Source: Glandiceps talaboti
Taxonomy: Eukaryota > Hemichordata > Enteropneusta > Spengelidae
Direction: 5' to 3'
Assembly (NCBI RefSeq): GCF_964340395.1
Contig: NC_135549.1
Span: 29,021,095 to 29,085,094 of the forward strand
Length of the DNA stretch: 64,000 nt
Positions within the stretch are counted from its first letter, which is position 1. Every line of letters begins with the position of its first letter. The position numbers were made by a program, and so were the translations under genes. The notes beneath the pieces were generated by a model. It was not told the origin of the DNA and made no database searches. It worked only from the letters and a program-made list of their open reading frames with translations. Positions 43,431 to 55,955 of the stretch are shown one piece after another.

Positions 43431-46400
43431 AGATTATGCATACAGATATGTTGTATGAACAGGTGTTAATGTGTGACTGAAAAGCCATCACTCTATGGCT
43501 AATAGAGCCTTCCTTGAGGACACCCTCAATAGGGAGGGGAGCTGATGACTATAAATTCTTATGTAAGCTGCTACTTCCCAGGCAGGATGGACTACATATA
43601 TGAAGAGCGTGTATATGGAAGACAAAGTAAACACAGGGAGAAGAGCAAATCAAACATTTGATCAGTCAAGCACTGTCAAGTATTCAAGTGTTAAAGGATC
43701 AGGTTAATGAACTTGCAGCCCAAAACACAGGAACATAAAAAACTTCCACCTATTACCTACTTTTGGTAAGGAAGTCCATCATTGCAATGGGATGGACAGA
43801 GAGATGGTAGCTTTAGTGCCTACTACAAATTTGGAATCATAAACATCCTAATACGAAGGATCTTCTCTGTGAATGCCTATGGAGATTTTGAACTTCATCC
43901 TCCTGAGATAGATGACATATTGTAACTACTGGTGATGCCAACCGGAGACTTAAAAAAACCTAATGAACCAGGAGAAGTGGAAACCTCAACTAAGTGGATG
44001 GAATGCGTGCTTCCGGAATTTTCAGATGTGAAAAAATGTGCAACCTGTGTGAAAAAGAACACAATTGTGATATACATGTAAGGATGGAAAAACAATAGGC
44101 CACCTGTGAGATACGGTCACAGTGGCAATGAAAAAACAAAGGCCACCGGTGCAAAAACAATCACAGTGGCAAGGGTAAAACGAGATGAAAAAATAGGCTA
44201 CTGTTGTGAAATGTACACAATGGCAAGGGTAAATTGATATGAAAAATGAAATGAGCAAAGTGGTGAAATAAAATGACATGTAAAAAGCATGCCACCAGTC
44301 CGAAACAAGAAAAGTGGCAGGTAAGAGGACACGTACATAAACTAGACACTGATGTGAAATGGATGTAGTGTCAATGTTAAAAACAGGCCAAGGTGTTTAA
44401 CAGACACTGAGGTGAAATAAAAGGACATTATAAAACAAGTCTACAGTGCATACTGGCACATTAGTGTGGACATAAAATGAAACGGGTCACAGTGTGAAAC
44501 AAGAAAAAGGGCAAGTGAGAGGACACGTTGAAAACAGACAATGGTTAAATAAAAAGACATTAAAAAACAGTCCACGGTGCGAAACTGACACATTAGTGTG
44601 GACATAAAATGAAACTGGTCACAGTGTGAAACAAGAAAGTGGCAAGTGAGAGGACACGTTGAAAACAGACGGTGGTTAATATATAAAAAGAGATTATGAA
44701 ACAGTCCACAGTGCGAAACTGGCACATTAGTGTGGACATAAAATGAAACTGGTCACAGTGTGAAACAAGAAAGTGTCAAGTGAGACGACACGTTGAAAAC
44801 AGACAGTGATTATATAAAAGGACATTAAAAAACAGTTCACAGTGCAAAACTGGCACGTTAGTGTGGACACAAAATGAAATGGGTCACACTGCGAAACAAG
44901 AAAAATGGCAATTGAGAGGACACGTTGAGAACAGACAGTGGTTATATAAAAAGACATTAAAAACAGTCCACAGTGCGAAACTGGCACATTAATGTGGACA
45001 TAAAATGGTATGGGCCACAGTACGAAACAAGAAAAGTGGCAAGTGAGAGGACACGTTGAAAACAGACAGTGGTTATATAAAAAGACATTAAAAAACAAGT
45101 CTACAGTGCGAAACTGGCACATTAGTGTGGACACATAATAAAATAGCCCACAGTGTGAAATTAGAAAAGTGGCAAGTGAGAGGACATGTTGAAAACAGAC
45201 AGTGGTTATATAAAATGACATTAAAAAACAGTTCACAGTGCGAAACTGGCACGTTAGTGTGGACACAAAATGAAATGGGTCACACTGCGAAACAAGAAAA
45301 ATGGCAATTGAGAGGACACATTGAGAACAGACAGTGGTTATATAAAAACATTAAAAACAGTCCACAGAGCGAAACTGGCACATTAGTGTGGACATAAAAT
45401 GGAATGGGCCACAGTACGAAACAAGAAAAGTGGCAAGTGAGAGGACACGTTGAAAACAGACAGTGGTTATATAAAAGGACATTAAAAAACAAGTCTACAG
45501 TGCGAAACTGGCACATTAGTGTGGACACAAAATGAACAGGTCACAGTGTGAAACAAGAAAAGTGGCAAGTGAGAGGACACATTGAAAACAGACAGTGGTT
45601 ATATAAAAAGACATTAAAAAACAGTCCACAGTGCGAAACTGGCACATGAGTGTGGACATGAAATGGAATGGGCCACAGTACGAAACAAGAAAAGTGGCAA
45701 GTGAGAGGACATGTTGAAAACAGAGAAAGTGGTGATATAAAAGGACTTTCAAAAACAGTCCACAGTGCGGAACTGGCACATTAGTGTGGACACAAAATGA
45801 AATGGCCCACAGTGCGTAGCAAGAAAAAGGGCAAGTGAGAGGACACGTTGAAAACAGACAATGGTGATATAAAAGGACATTAAAAAACAGTCCACAGTGC
45901 GAAACTGGCACATTAGTGTGGACATAAAATGAAACTGGTCACAGTGTGAAACAAGAAAAGTGGCAAGTGAGAGGACACGTTGAAAACAGACGGTGGTTAT
46001 ATAAAAAGACATTAAAAAACAGTCTACAGTGCGAAACTGGCACATGAGTGTGGACATAAAATGAAATGGGCCACAGTACGAAACAAGAAAAGTGGCAAGG
46101 GAGAGGACACGTTGAGAACAGACAAGTGGTTACATAAAAAGACATTAAAAAACAGTCCACAGTGCGAAACTGGCACATGAGTGTGGACATAAAATGAAAC
46201 TGGTCACAGTGTGAAACAAGAAAGTGGCAAGTGAGAGGACACTTTGAAAACAGACAGTGGTTATATAAAAAGACATTAAAAAAACAGTCCACAGTGCGAA
46301 ACTGGCACATGAGTGTGGACGTAAAATGAAACGGGTCACAGTGTGAAACAAGAAAAGTGGCAAGTGAGAGGACACGTTGAAAACAGACAGTGGTTATATA

Positions 46401-49400
46401 AAAGGACATTAAAAAACAAGTCTACAGTGCGAAACTGGCACATGAGTGTGGACATATAAAGGAACGGGCCCATAGTGCGAAACAAGAAAAGTAGCAAGTG
46501 AGAGGACACGTTGAAAACAGACAGTGGTTATATAAAAGGACATTAAAAAACAAGTCTACAGTGCGAAACTGGCACATGAGTGTGGACGTAAAATGAAACG
46601 GGTCACAGTGTGAAACAAGAAAAGTGGCAAGTGAGAGGACACGTTGAAAACAGACAGTGGTTATATAAAAGGACATTAAAAAACAAGTCTACAGTGCGAA
46701 ACTGGCACATGAGTGTGGACATATAAAGGAACGGGCCCATAGTGCGAAACAAGAAAAGTGGCAAGTGAGAGGACACGTTGAAAACAGACAGTGGTTATAT
46801 AAAAGGACATTAAAAAACAAGTCTACAGTGCGAAACTGGCACATTAGTGTGGACACATAATAAAATAGCCCACCGTGTGAAATTAGAAAAGTGGCAAGTG
46901 AGAGGACACGTTGAAAACAGAGACAATGGCGATATAAAAGGACATTAAAAAACAGTTCACAGTGCAAAACTGGCATATTAGTGTGGACATATAAAGGAAC
47001 GGGCCAAAATGCGAAACAAGAAAAGTGGCAAGTGAGAGGACACATCGAAAACAGAGACACTTGTGATATAAAAGGACGTTAAAAAACAAGTCTACAGTGC
47101 GAAACTGGCACATTAGTGTGGACACAAAATGAAACGGGCCACACTTCGAAACAAGAAAAGTGGCAAGTGAGAGGACACGTTGAAGACAGAGAATGGCTAT
47201 ATAAAATGACATTAAAAAACAGTCTACAGTGCGAAATAGGTACACTAGCATGGACACAAAATGGAACAGGTCACAGTGCGAAACACGCGATGTAAAACGA
47301 CATGTAAATAAAAAGGACACTGATATGCAATGGACATAGTGTTAACAGGCTAATAGGCGACACAGGACAAGAACACTGGACAAAGGAGGAGTGGCATAAT
47401 CGACACAATAAAAGATGTGTGAGCAAAACTAATACATATAGAAGATTCACTTGCAACCTGTATAAAAGAAAGTGAAGTAGTGATAAATAGGACACATTAT
47501 AAAACATGTGAAAAGAAAAATATCAAGGTGATTGAAAGGACAAGAAGAACCAGCTCACTGGGTTACAACCTGTTTGAACTAAAGTTAAAATGAAGAGTTG
47601 TAACATGGAAGTGTAACTCATGTTACCCCGAGATGTATGTTATGAGGATATTCCCTAGATGACAACAAAGGATACCACTACTCTGATAATGGTAGTAATC
47701 TGTGATAACTATTAAAAGTACATCACATGTACCAGACTTCTGTCATAACTGCAGAAGACATCTCTCGGAATTGAAGTTCACCAAGTCAGTTATCATACAC
47801 TGGCTAGAAGAGGAATACTGGACTGAAGATTGGACATCCACCAAATCGTGATAATCAGATGGTCATTGGCCAAGCAGTGAGGACACGCTTTGGTCAATGG
47901 CTGATATCAGCGTATGTAACCTGCAGATTACCACATGTGCGCAACGTGGTGTTACTTGGTTGCAAACTGCTAAAACCTTTTTGGTTCACAGAAATCTTGA
48001 ATGATTTTTCTATCTGTTCTACATGTAAATATGTCTTGCTATAGTGGTCAGTTATAAACTGCAAGCCACTATGCAAGCTATTTCCGATGAACAGATGCAG
48101 CGCAGCCTTAGAAAGAAGGTAAGTCTTATTTGAGTAAAGCAATGGCTTTACTTGTTAATACCCATATAAATCTCTCTTTCTCTTTTTCTCTTTTTCTCTA
48201 CACAGATAACAATGAAGAAGGACTGTACCGCTGAAAGATTTCAAGAAAAAGAATATCAAAGGCAAGTACCTATATAATTTTGTTCATTTTTTAATAATGT
48301 TTTTTTCCCGTTTTTTCAGATCACTGGAAAAGCTGATGAAGTTATTAAAAGATGAAGCATATATGTAAGTTTCAAAGCTTTGAGTCCTTTCAAATTTTAT
48401 GTTTTTGTCAGTCATGAAAAAATGTTTTCTCAGTACATGTTTTATTGAGGCTTGTGTAGAGGGAAAATGATTGTTGAGAGACCCAAAATCTTTTGTATAT
48501 TTATATATCTGAATAAGCTGTTGTTAGATCACCATACATTTAAATAAACCAAGGAATGCAGTATTTCTCTTCTCCTCTCAGGTAACACAATTGAGTCATC
48601 ATTGTTGAAGAAGGATGCTGCTGAAGAAACTTTATTAAAAGAAAAAAGTATGTACCGGAGTATCTCTATATTATTTCTATTCAGTTTATTTGATAATGTG
48701 TGTACCCTATTTTTCAATCACACCCAGGAATGATGAAGAAGGCTAGCGAAGAGTGTTATTAAAAGAAGAGGGACAAGTAAGTTTCTTATTTTGCAATCTT
48801 GATGTTCTGATACAATCAATCATTAGTCTCTCAGAGGGGGACTATTCCAATGGGCTCCACCCACCTTTTTTGTCCATGCCTGCATGCGTCCGGTTGTGTG
48901 CAGTACATCATTTCTCAGGCGGCAATATTTGTACTTAAAAATAAACACTGCATAACTCAAAAACTGCAATACCCATGACACTTCATTCAAGTGTCTACCC
49001 CCATATTATCAGATTCAAGCTATGTTTGGAGACCTTGACCTTCAGGGCCAATTATCAAAATCCAGCCAATTCCTACCTATCACACACATTGTAGTGTTTA
49101 CACATTGCCAATTTCTTGTAAATCATGTTTACAAGTAATGTGAAGAAAAGAATTAGACATTGTTTTTGGTGCTATAAATGTAATTTCTATTGAATGGCAG
49201 CCATATTTGTAGCCAAAGTCTTTTAAATCATGTCTCTATTCTGTCTATAGAAGTAAAGTATTTCGGGGGGGGGGGGGGTCTTCTAAGACTTGTTCAGTTC
49301 ATAAAACAAGCAGTTTGTGCATGTATTCCAGATCATGCTCATACCCTAGGAACTTGTATCACCAGAATGAATGAAGGAAGCTCAAGAAAAAAGTTATCAG

Positions 49401-52350
49401 AAGATAAAGAAGATAGTAAGTTTCAAGTCTTACAGTCTCTTCAAAATGTATGATTTTCTAAGTTGTGAAGAAATTTTTTCTCACTGGATGGTTTTATCAA
49501 AGATTGTGTAGAGGGAAAGTGATGGTTAAGAGAGCCAAAATGTTTTCTGTATAGATCTGAAAACACCATTGTTGGATCACCATAGATATAAATAATCCAT
49601 GTAAATCTGTATTTCACTTCTCTACTCAGGTAACACAACTGACTCAACATTGAAGAAAACACTACTGAAGAAAGTCTAAAGGAAAAGAATATCAAAAGTA
49701 AATACCTATATATTTCTGTACAATTTATTTGATAATGTTTTTGTCTTCATTTTCAGATACATGTATACCCATGTGTCACTTTACTTCGGAAAAGGTGTGA
49801 ATGAACGATTTGTTTTAGGGTATTTGTGTGCTTAAATTGGTCAAACATTTTTATAAATAAACATCAAAATATGGCGCTTGGCGTCAATAGGAGGATGCCA
49901 GGTGTGGATAGCCCTACTAAAACTCTTGGTGGAGAACACTGTACCACTACTTCTATCGATATATATAGGCCTATTGACCACGTTTCCTTAGATTTACAAA
50001 TTTATTGTTTCTGACGTGGGATTGATATAAAATTATGAGAGCAAGTGTGTATATATGAGAGGTATGTATTTATATATTATTTCTTTTCAGTTTATTATTT
50101 TGATAATGTCTTTGCCTTATTTTTTAGATCATACCCAGGAACGGTGAAGAAAGCTAGCTTAGAATGTTATTAAAAGAAGAGGACAAGTAAGTTTCTTATT
50201 TTGCAATCTTGATATTCTAATCACTCCTAAAATGAATCATTAGTCTCTAAAAGGGCGACTATTAGAATGGGATTCACCCACCGTTTTTGTCCATGCCTGC
50301 ATGCATCCGTCTGTGCGTAATACATCATTTCTCAGACATGCCGTATCCAATTTCTTTCAAACCTGGCACAAAGGTGACATGTCAACTGAGACATACACAA
50401 AGTTGACCAAAGAGGTCGGTTATCGAAATGCAGCCATTTCCTGCATAAGTATCTATTTCTTGCCAGTAAATTCTTTTAAATCATGTTGTGTTCAGTAACA
50501 TAGAAGTCAAGTATTCGAGGGGGTCTGTACCTTCCATGAAGTCTTGCTAGCTTTTTTTAGTTTGAACAGACAAGCAGAACAGTTTGCAACTGGTGACAAT
50601 TAGTTCTACTTTAGTAAATGCACTTTCCTAATTCAATTAAATTTGGTACATACTTCAAACATAACTAATTATATATGTTCTGTTAATGTTGCATTCAAAC
50701 AATTATTGTGTGTAGGAACAAAAATCTAAAGACTTTGCCCTTATGGAAGGCATTCAGTTTAAATGTGCTTGGTATTCTTTTCAATTCAGTTCATATTAAT
50801 GTTTTCTTTGTTTACAGATCGTACCCATGAAGAACTAATATGACCAGAATTGAAGAGGATTATGCTATAGAAGAAAGTTATCAGAAGAAGAAGACATAAG
50901 TAAGTGTCAAATATTGCAATCTCTTCAAAGTTAGTTTTAATAACCCCGACCCCTTGATTGTGATGCCGATGTTCAAAGTGAAAAAGCCAAAATTATTCAA
51001 AGTGTGGATGTACACCTCTGACATCCAATGGCCATCCAGCTATAGTAATGTTTTATTTGTTTTCAGGTCACATCCATGAAGAATATGACAGAAAGCTATC
51101 AAACAAGAAGCCGACGTAGGTAAGTTTCCAATTTTGCAATCTATCAAAGTTTGTCTTCATAACCCAAACCCTTGATCTTTATCACAATGTCTAAAGTCAA
51201 ATTGCCCAAATTATAAGGGGGGGGGGGGGGGTGGGGGGGGTTTACACCTCTGAGATCCATGGGCGACTTTCAACCAAATCAAGTACAAATGTTGTATACA
51301 GTAGTCCACATATGCATGTAATTATGTTTGATGACTTTTACAATATGAGTTGGATGGCAGTCATATTTATTGTTGAAGTCAGAATATTGACCTGATAGAG
51401 GGAAAGTTAGGTTTTTGACCAAGACTTGTTAATAATATGTTTCATTGTTTTTAGACCATGCCAATGCTGCCAAGAAAATGTATTACCACAATTTATGACT
51501 TCAAAGCTGTCGAATAAAGCTATTATCAGAGAAAGAAGAGAAAAGCAAGTATTTCATTGAGCAGTTTGGTAATAATCTTCCTATTTTATATACTTGTCAG
51601 TCATAAGGAAATTGTTTTCTTGATAGATGTTTTATTGAGGTTTGTGTTGAGGGAAAATCTTGGTTAATAGTCCTGCAATACCTTCTATATTTATCTGAAT
51701 TCACCATTGTTGGATCAGCATAGATCATGTAAAAAGAGAACAAGTGTTTTTGAGTTGTATTTCAGTTCTGTTCAGTTCATAAAATGTTTCTCCTGGTATT
51801 TCAGATCGTACTTGTATGTCAGGAATTTGTATTACTGGAATTGAAGAAGAAATCTGAAGAAAACAGGATGAAGTAAGTTTGACATCTTGCCATCAGTTGA
51901 ATTGTTGTCTATATTCCACTTGAAAATAACCCAAAGCTCACTGCCTGTACTGAATAGAGTAGCCAGCTGTTGGTTTAAGACACTAGCTATGGACCAGATA
52001 AGAGCTTGCAAAGAAGTGTGTTAATCTTTAAAGTTTTATTGATGGAAGGTCTGTCCATTCATTTACATCTTTGTATTTATTATTTGTAATTTGGAATAAT
52101 ATTTGCATGAGCTTTACTGTGAATTAATATTGAATTATGTCAATGACTTTTCGATTGCAGGAATCAACAAACTCTCATGAGCACTTTGAATGCGCTGCAC
52201 ATAAAGAACTGTACCAAAGATTGTACATAGGTGTACTTATTCATAGACATCTGATTCATCACCATGAAAACATATCACTGTCAACATGCATGCCAGCCTG
52301 GAGGAGAGCCATAGGCATGTACCATACTAGATATTATCAAAGACAGTAAC
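43431..52350 (+). ncRNA. Candidate multi-exon transcript with a satellite-bearing exon and 12 small cassettes (hypothetical)
   Basis: Tentative. A good acceptor (TTTCTTTCAG) lies just before 43436, and a strong donor AAG|GTAAGT follows 48118; between them lies the 132-bp satellite. Then come exon-like pieces, each with a pyrimidine-rich acceptor and a donor: 48206-48261, 48320-48364, 48582-48647, 48728-48776, 49332-49415, 49630-49697, 50128-50186, 50818-50899, 51067-51119, 51455-51544, 51805-51872 and a last one from 52161. Pieces resemble one another (48728 and 50128 nearly identical; 48582 and 49630 similar; 50818 and 51805 share ATCGTACC). No single frame crosses them: stops occur and phases clash. 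The pieces at 48206 and 51455 would use GC donors (GCAAGT). This suggests a non-coding RNA or a decayed gene with duplicated exons. RNA evidence is needed; strand and extent are inferred. Confidence 0.35.
44280..47290. repeat. Satellite array, unit about 131-134 bp, roughly 22 copies
   Basis: The motif GTGGCAAGTGAGAGGACACG recurs at about 131-134 bp spacing (for example near 45959, 46096, 46225, 46359, 46624, 46757). Each unit also carries a TATAAAA..GACATTAAAAA stretch and AGTGCGAAACTGGCACAT. Units at the left end (44000-44300) and right end (47230-47300) are more diverged. Because many units are close to 132 bp (44 codons), long frames open on the minus strand; these are a by-product of the repeat and are not annotated as genes. 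Confidence 0.92.
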
Positions 52351-53389
52351 CTATGACTTTGACCTTAATATTCAAGGTCAGCTAGCAATTTACTCCATAC
52401 TGTTAATATTTTGTACAGACAAATTTAAGTATATTGTGAACATACCTTTTAGATGAGGTTTCTGTGTAAAAACTGACCTTTGCCCTTGACTGTCAGGATA
52501 TTATGAACTTAATTACCATCAACTTGTACAAGCAGATTTTGGACACTGATTAACATTACATTCCTGCATTTAACTTTGGGCTATTGTCCTTGAACATAAT
52601 AGAACACAACTAGTTTGTTTGTTTTTATAACAAGGCCAGTTGGTTTGTTAAGTTAGGTAATGGTAATACTTTGGTGTAATTATAAATTTATGTTCACTGC
52701 GAAATGATCAGATATCTGGTATTTAATCCTCTTTCTCCCAACTAGTAATTAGTTGTGTACAAACAAATATCCTACAGCCACTGGGAGAAAGAGGATTAAA
52801 ATCATCTGAAAATTGAAATTTTTGATTAAATGGTTATAAGAACTTTAGAACCAGCTGATTAGTATACAGTTGGGTGGGGAACTATTTACATCAGAAAATT
52901 GTCAAATTTAAGTAACATGATACAAATCTTCAATGTACTTCAAATGATAGACTTTGTTGCTTAATTTGTGCAAGCTTTGATCACTCCTTTAACCTTCTTT
53001 ATGTAACCTTAACCTGAACTATAACCTTTAACCTATAACCTTACCCTAACAATAACAATAACACTAACACTAACACTAACATTAATCCCAACTAATATAT
53101 AATAAAAGTAACTCTAACTATCTTTCGGTGGTCGTTAAGTTTGCGCAAAGAAACCAGGCAACTTGTCTAGTATTTGTAGTACATGATAATTGTGGGATTT
53201 ACTGAACAACACTTTATGGGGAGTCACACAGGTTATATGTTTGTTTATCCTTCATATAATTGTGGGTTATTTTCACATGGGTTGGTTTTTTCATATTTGT
53301 TTGCTTAAACTTTGCAAACCCTTTGTATTACCACTGCCATTCTTCGTCCTAAGTATTTGAAAAGTATCTCTTTTATAGATGTAGGGGAT
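52351..53389. other. Gene-free stretch before the minisatellite
   Basis: Holds the TTAA-bounded element (52723-52799) and an (ACTAAC)n-like stretch near 53046-53085. No coding region recognised. Confidence 0.5.
52723..52799. mobile_element. Short inverted-repeat element bounded by TTAA
   Basis: TTAATCCTCTTTCTCCCA and its exact inverse TGGGAGAAAGAGGATTAA enclose about 41 bp. The TTAA at both ends fits the target duplication of piggyBac or Kolobok-type elements. Could also simply be a hairpin. Confidence 0.5.
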
Positions 53390-55955
53390 TGATGTACTCT
53401 TCATTTAGGGGATAGATGTACTTTATATGTAGGGGAGAAAAATATTTTATTTAGAGGATGGATGTACTTTATATTAAGGGAGAAAAATATTTTATTTAGG
53501 GGATGGATGTACTTTTTATTTAGGGGATGGATGTACTTTATATTAAGGGGAGAGAAATATTTTTGGGGATGGATGCACTTTATATTAAGGGGCGAGAAAT
53601 ATTTTATTTAGGGGATGGATGTACTTTTTGTTTAGGGGATGGATGTACTTTATATTAAGGGGAGAGAAATATTGTATTTGAGGGATGGATGTACTTTTTA
53701 ATTTAGGGGATGGATGTACTTTTTATTAAGGGGTGAGAAATATTTTATTTAGGGGATGGATGTACTTTTTATTTAGGGGATGGATGTACTTTTTATTTAG
53801 GGGAGAGAAATATTTCATTTAGGGGATGAATGTACTTTTTATTTAGGGGAGAGAAATATTTTATTTAGGGCATGGATGTACTTTATATTAAGGGGAGAGA
53901 ATTATTTTTATTTAGGGGATGGATGTACTTTTTATTGAGGGGATGGATGTACTTTTTATTTAGGGGATGGGTGTACTTTTTATTTAGGGGAGAGAAATAT
54001 TTTATTTTTGGGGATGGATGTACTATATATTAAGGGGAGAGAAATATTTTATTTAGGGGATGGATGCACTTTATTTTAAGGGATGGATGTACTTTATATT
54101 AAGGGGAGAGAAATATTTTATTTAGGGGATGGATGTATGTTTTATTTTTGGGGATGGATGTACTATATATTAAGGGGAGAGAAATATTTTATTTAGGGGA
54201 TGGATGCACTTTATTTTAAGGGATGGATGTACTTTATATTAAGGGGAGAGAAATATTTTATTTAGGGGATGGATGTACTTTATATTAAGGGGAGAGAAAT
54301 ATTTTATTTAGGGGATGAATGTACTTTATATTAAGGGAGAGAAATATTTTATTTAGGGGATGGATGTACTTGATATTTAGGGGAGAGAAATATTTTATTT
54401 AGGGGATGGATTTACTTTATATTAAGGGGAGAGAAATGTTTTATTTAGGGGATGGATGTACTTTATATTAAGGGTAGAGAAATATTTTATTTAGGGGATG
54501 GATGTACTTTATATTAAGGGAGAAAAATATCTTATTTAGGGGATGGATGTACTTTTTATTTAGGGGATGGATGTACTTTATATTAAGGGGAGAGAAATAT
54601 TTTTGGGGATGGATGCACTTTATATTAAGGGGCGAGAAATATTTTATTTAGGGGATGGATGTACTTTTTGTTTAGGGGATGGATGTACTTTATATTAAGG
54701 GGAGAGAAATATTGTATTTGAGGGATGGATGTACTTTTTAATTTAGGGGATGGATGTACTTTTTATTTAGAGGATGGATGTACTTTTTATTTAGGGGATG
54801 GATGTACTTTTTATTTAGAGGATGGATGTACTTTTTATTTAGGGGATGGATGTACTTTTTATTTAGGGGAGAGAAATATTTCATTTAGGGGATGGATGTA
54901 CTTTATATTAAGGGGAGATAATTATTTTTATTTAGGGGATGGATGTACTTTTTATTGAGGGGATGGATGTACTTTTTATTTAGGGGATGGGTGCACTTTT
55001 TATTTAGGAGAGAGAAATATTTTATTTTTGGGGATGGATGTACTTTTTGTTTAGGGGATGGATGTACTTTATATTAAGGGGAGAGAAATATTGTATTTGA
55101 GGGATGGATGTACTTTTTAATTTAGGGGATGGATGTACTTTTTATTTAGAGGATGGGTGTACTTTTTATTTAGGGGATGGGTGCACTTTTTATTTAGGGG
55201 AGAGAAATATTTCATTTAGGGGATGAATGTACTTTTTATTTAGGGGAGAGAAATATTTTATTTAGGGCATGGATGTACTTTATATTAAGGGGAGATAATT
55301 ATTTTTATTTAGGGGATGGATGTACTTTTTATTGAGGGGATGGATGTACTTTTTATTTAGGGGATGGGTGCACTTTTTATTTAGGAGAGAGAAATATTTT
55401 ATTTTTGGGGATGGATGTACTATATATTAAGGGGAGAGAATTATTTTATTTAGGGGATGGATGTATGTTTTATTTAGGGGATGGATGTACTTTATATTAA
55501 AGGGAGAGAAATATTTTATTTAGGGGATGGATGCACTTTATTTTAAGGGATGGATGTGCTTTATATTAAGGGGAGAGAAATATTTTATTTAGTGGATGGA
55601 TGTACTTTATAAATGGGAGAGAAATATTTTATTTAGGGGATGAATGTACTTTATATTAAGGGAGAGAAATATTTTATTTAGGGGATGAATGTACTTTATA
55701 TTAAGGGGAGAGAAATATTTTATTTAGGGGATGGATGCACTTTATATTAAGGGGATGGATGTACTTTTTATTAAGGGGAGAGAAATATTTTATTTAGGGG
55801 ATGGATATACTTTATATTAAGGGGAGAGAAATGTTTTATTTAGGGGATGGATGTACTTTATATTAAGGGTAGAGAAATATTTTATTTAGGGGATGGATGT
55901 ACTTTTTATTAAGGGGAGAGTGTTATATTTTATTTAGGGGATGGATGTACTTTAT
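53390..55955. repeat. Minisatellite of GGGGATGGATGTACTTT units with higher-order duplication
   Basis: Two related half-units of about 22-24 bp alternate: one built on TTAGGGGATGGATGTACTTT and one on TTAAGGGGAGAGAAATATTT. Together they form a 46-bp unit, but runs of only the first type also occur. The block at about 53461-53720 recurs at about 54501-54760 with an offset of exactly 1040 bp, and parts recur again near 55035-55130. This is array expansion on at least three scales. Short open frames inside it are artefacts. Confidence 0.93.

Noticed and set aside
44441-47320. Several long minus-strand frames (up to 179 codons)
   Set aside because: They are the translation of the ~132-bp satellite, with no start context, splice logic or known domain.
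52161-52349. 63-codon frame in the last cassette as a protein end
   Set aside because: No upstream cassette joins it in one phase and I see no family match; kept only as part of the candidate transcript.
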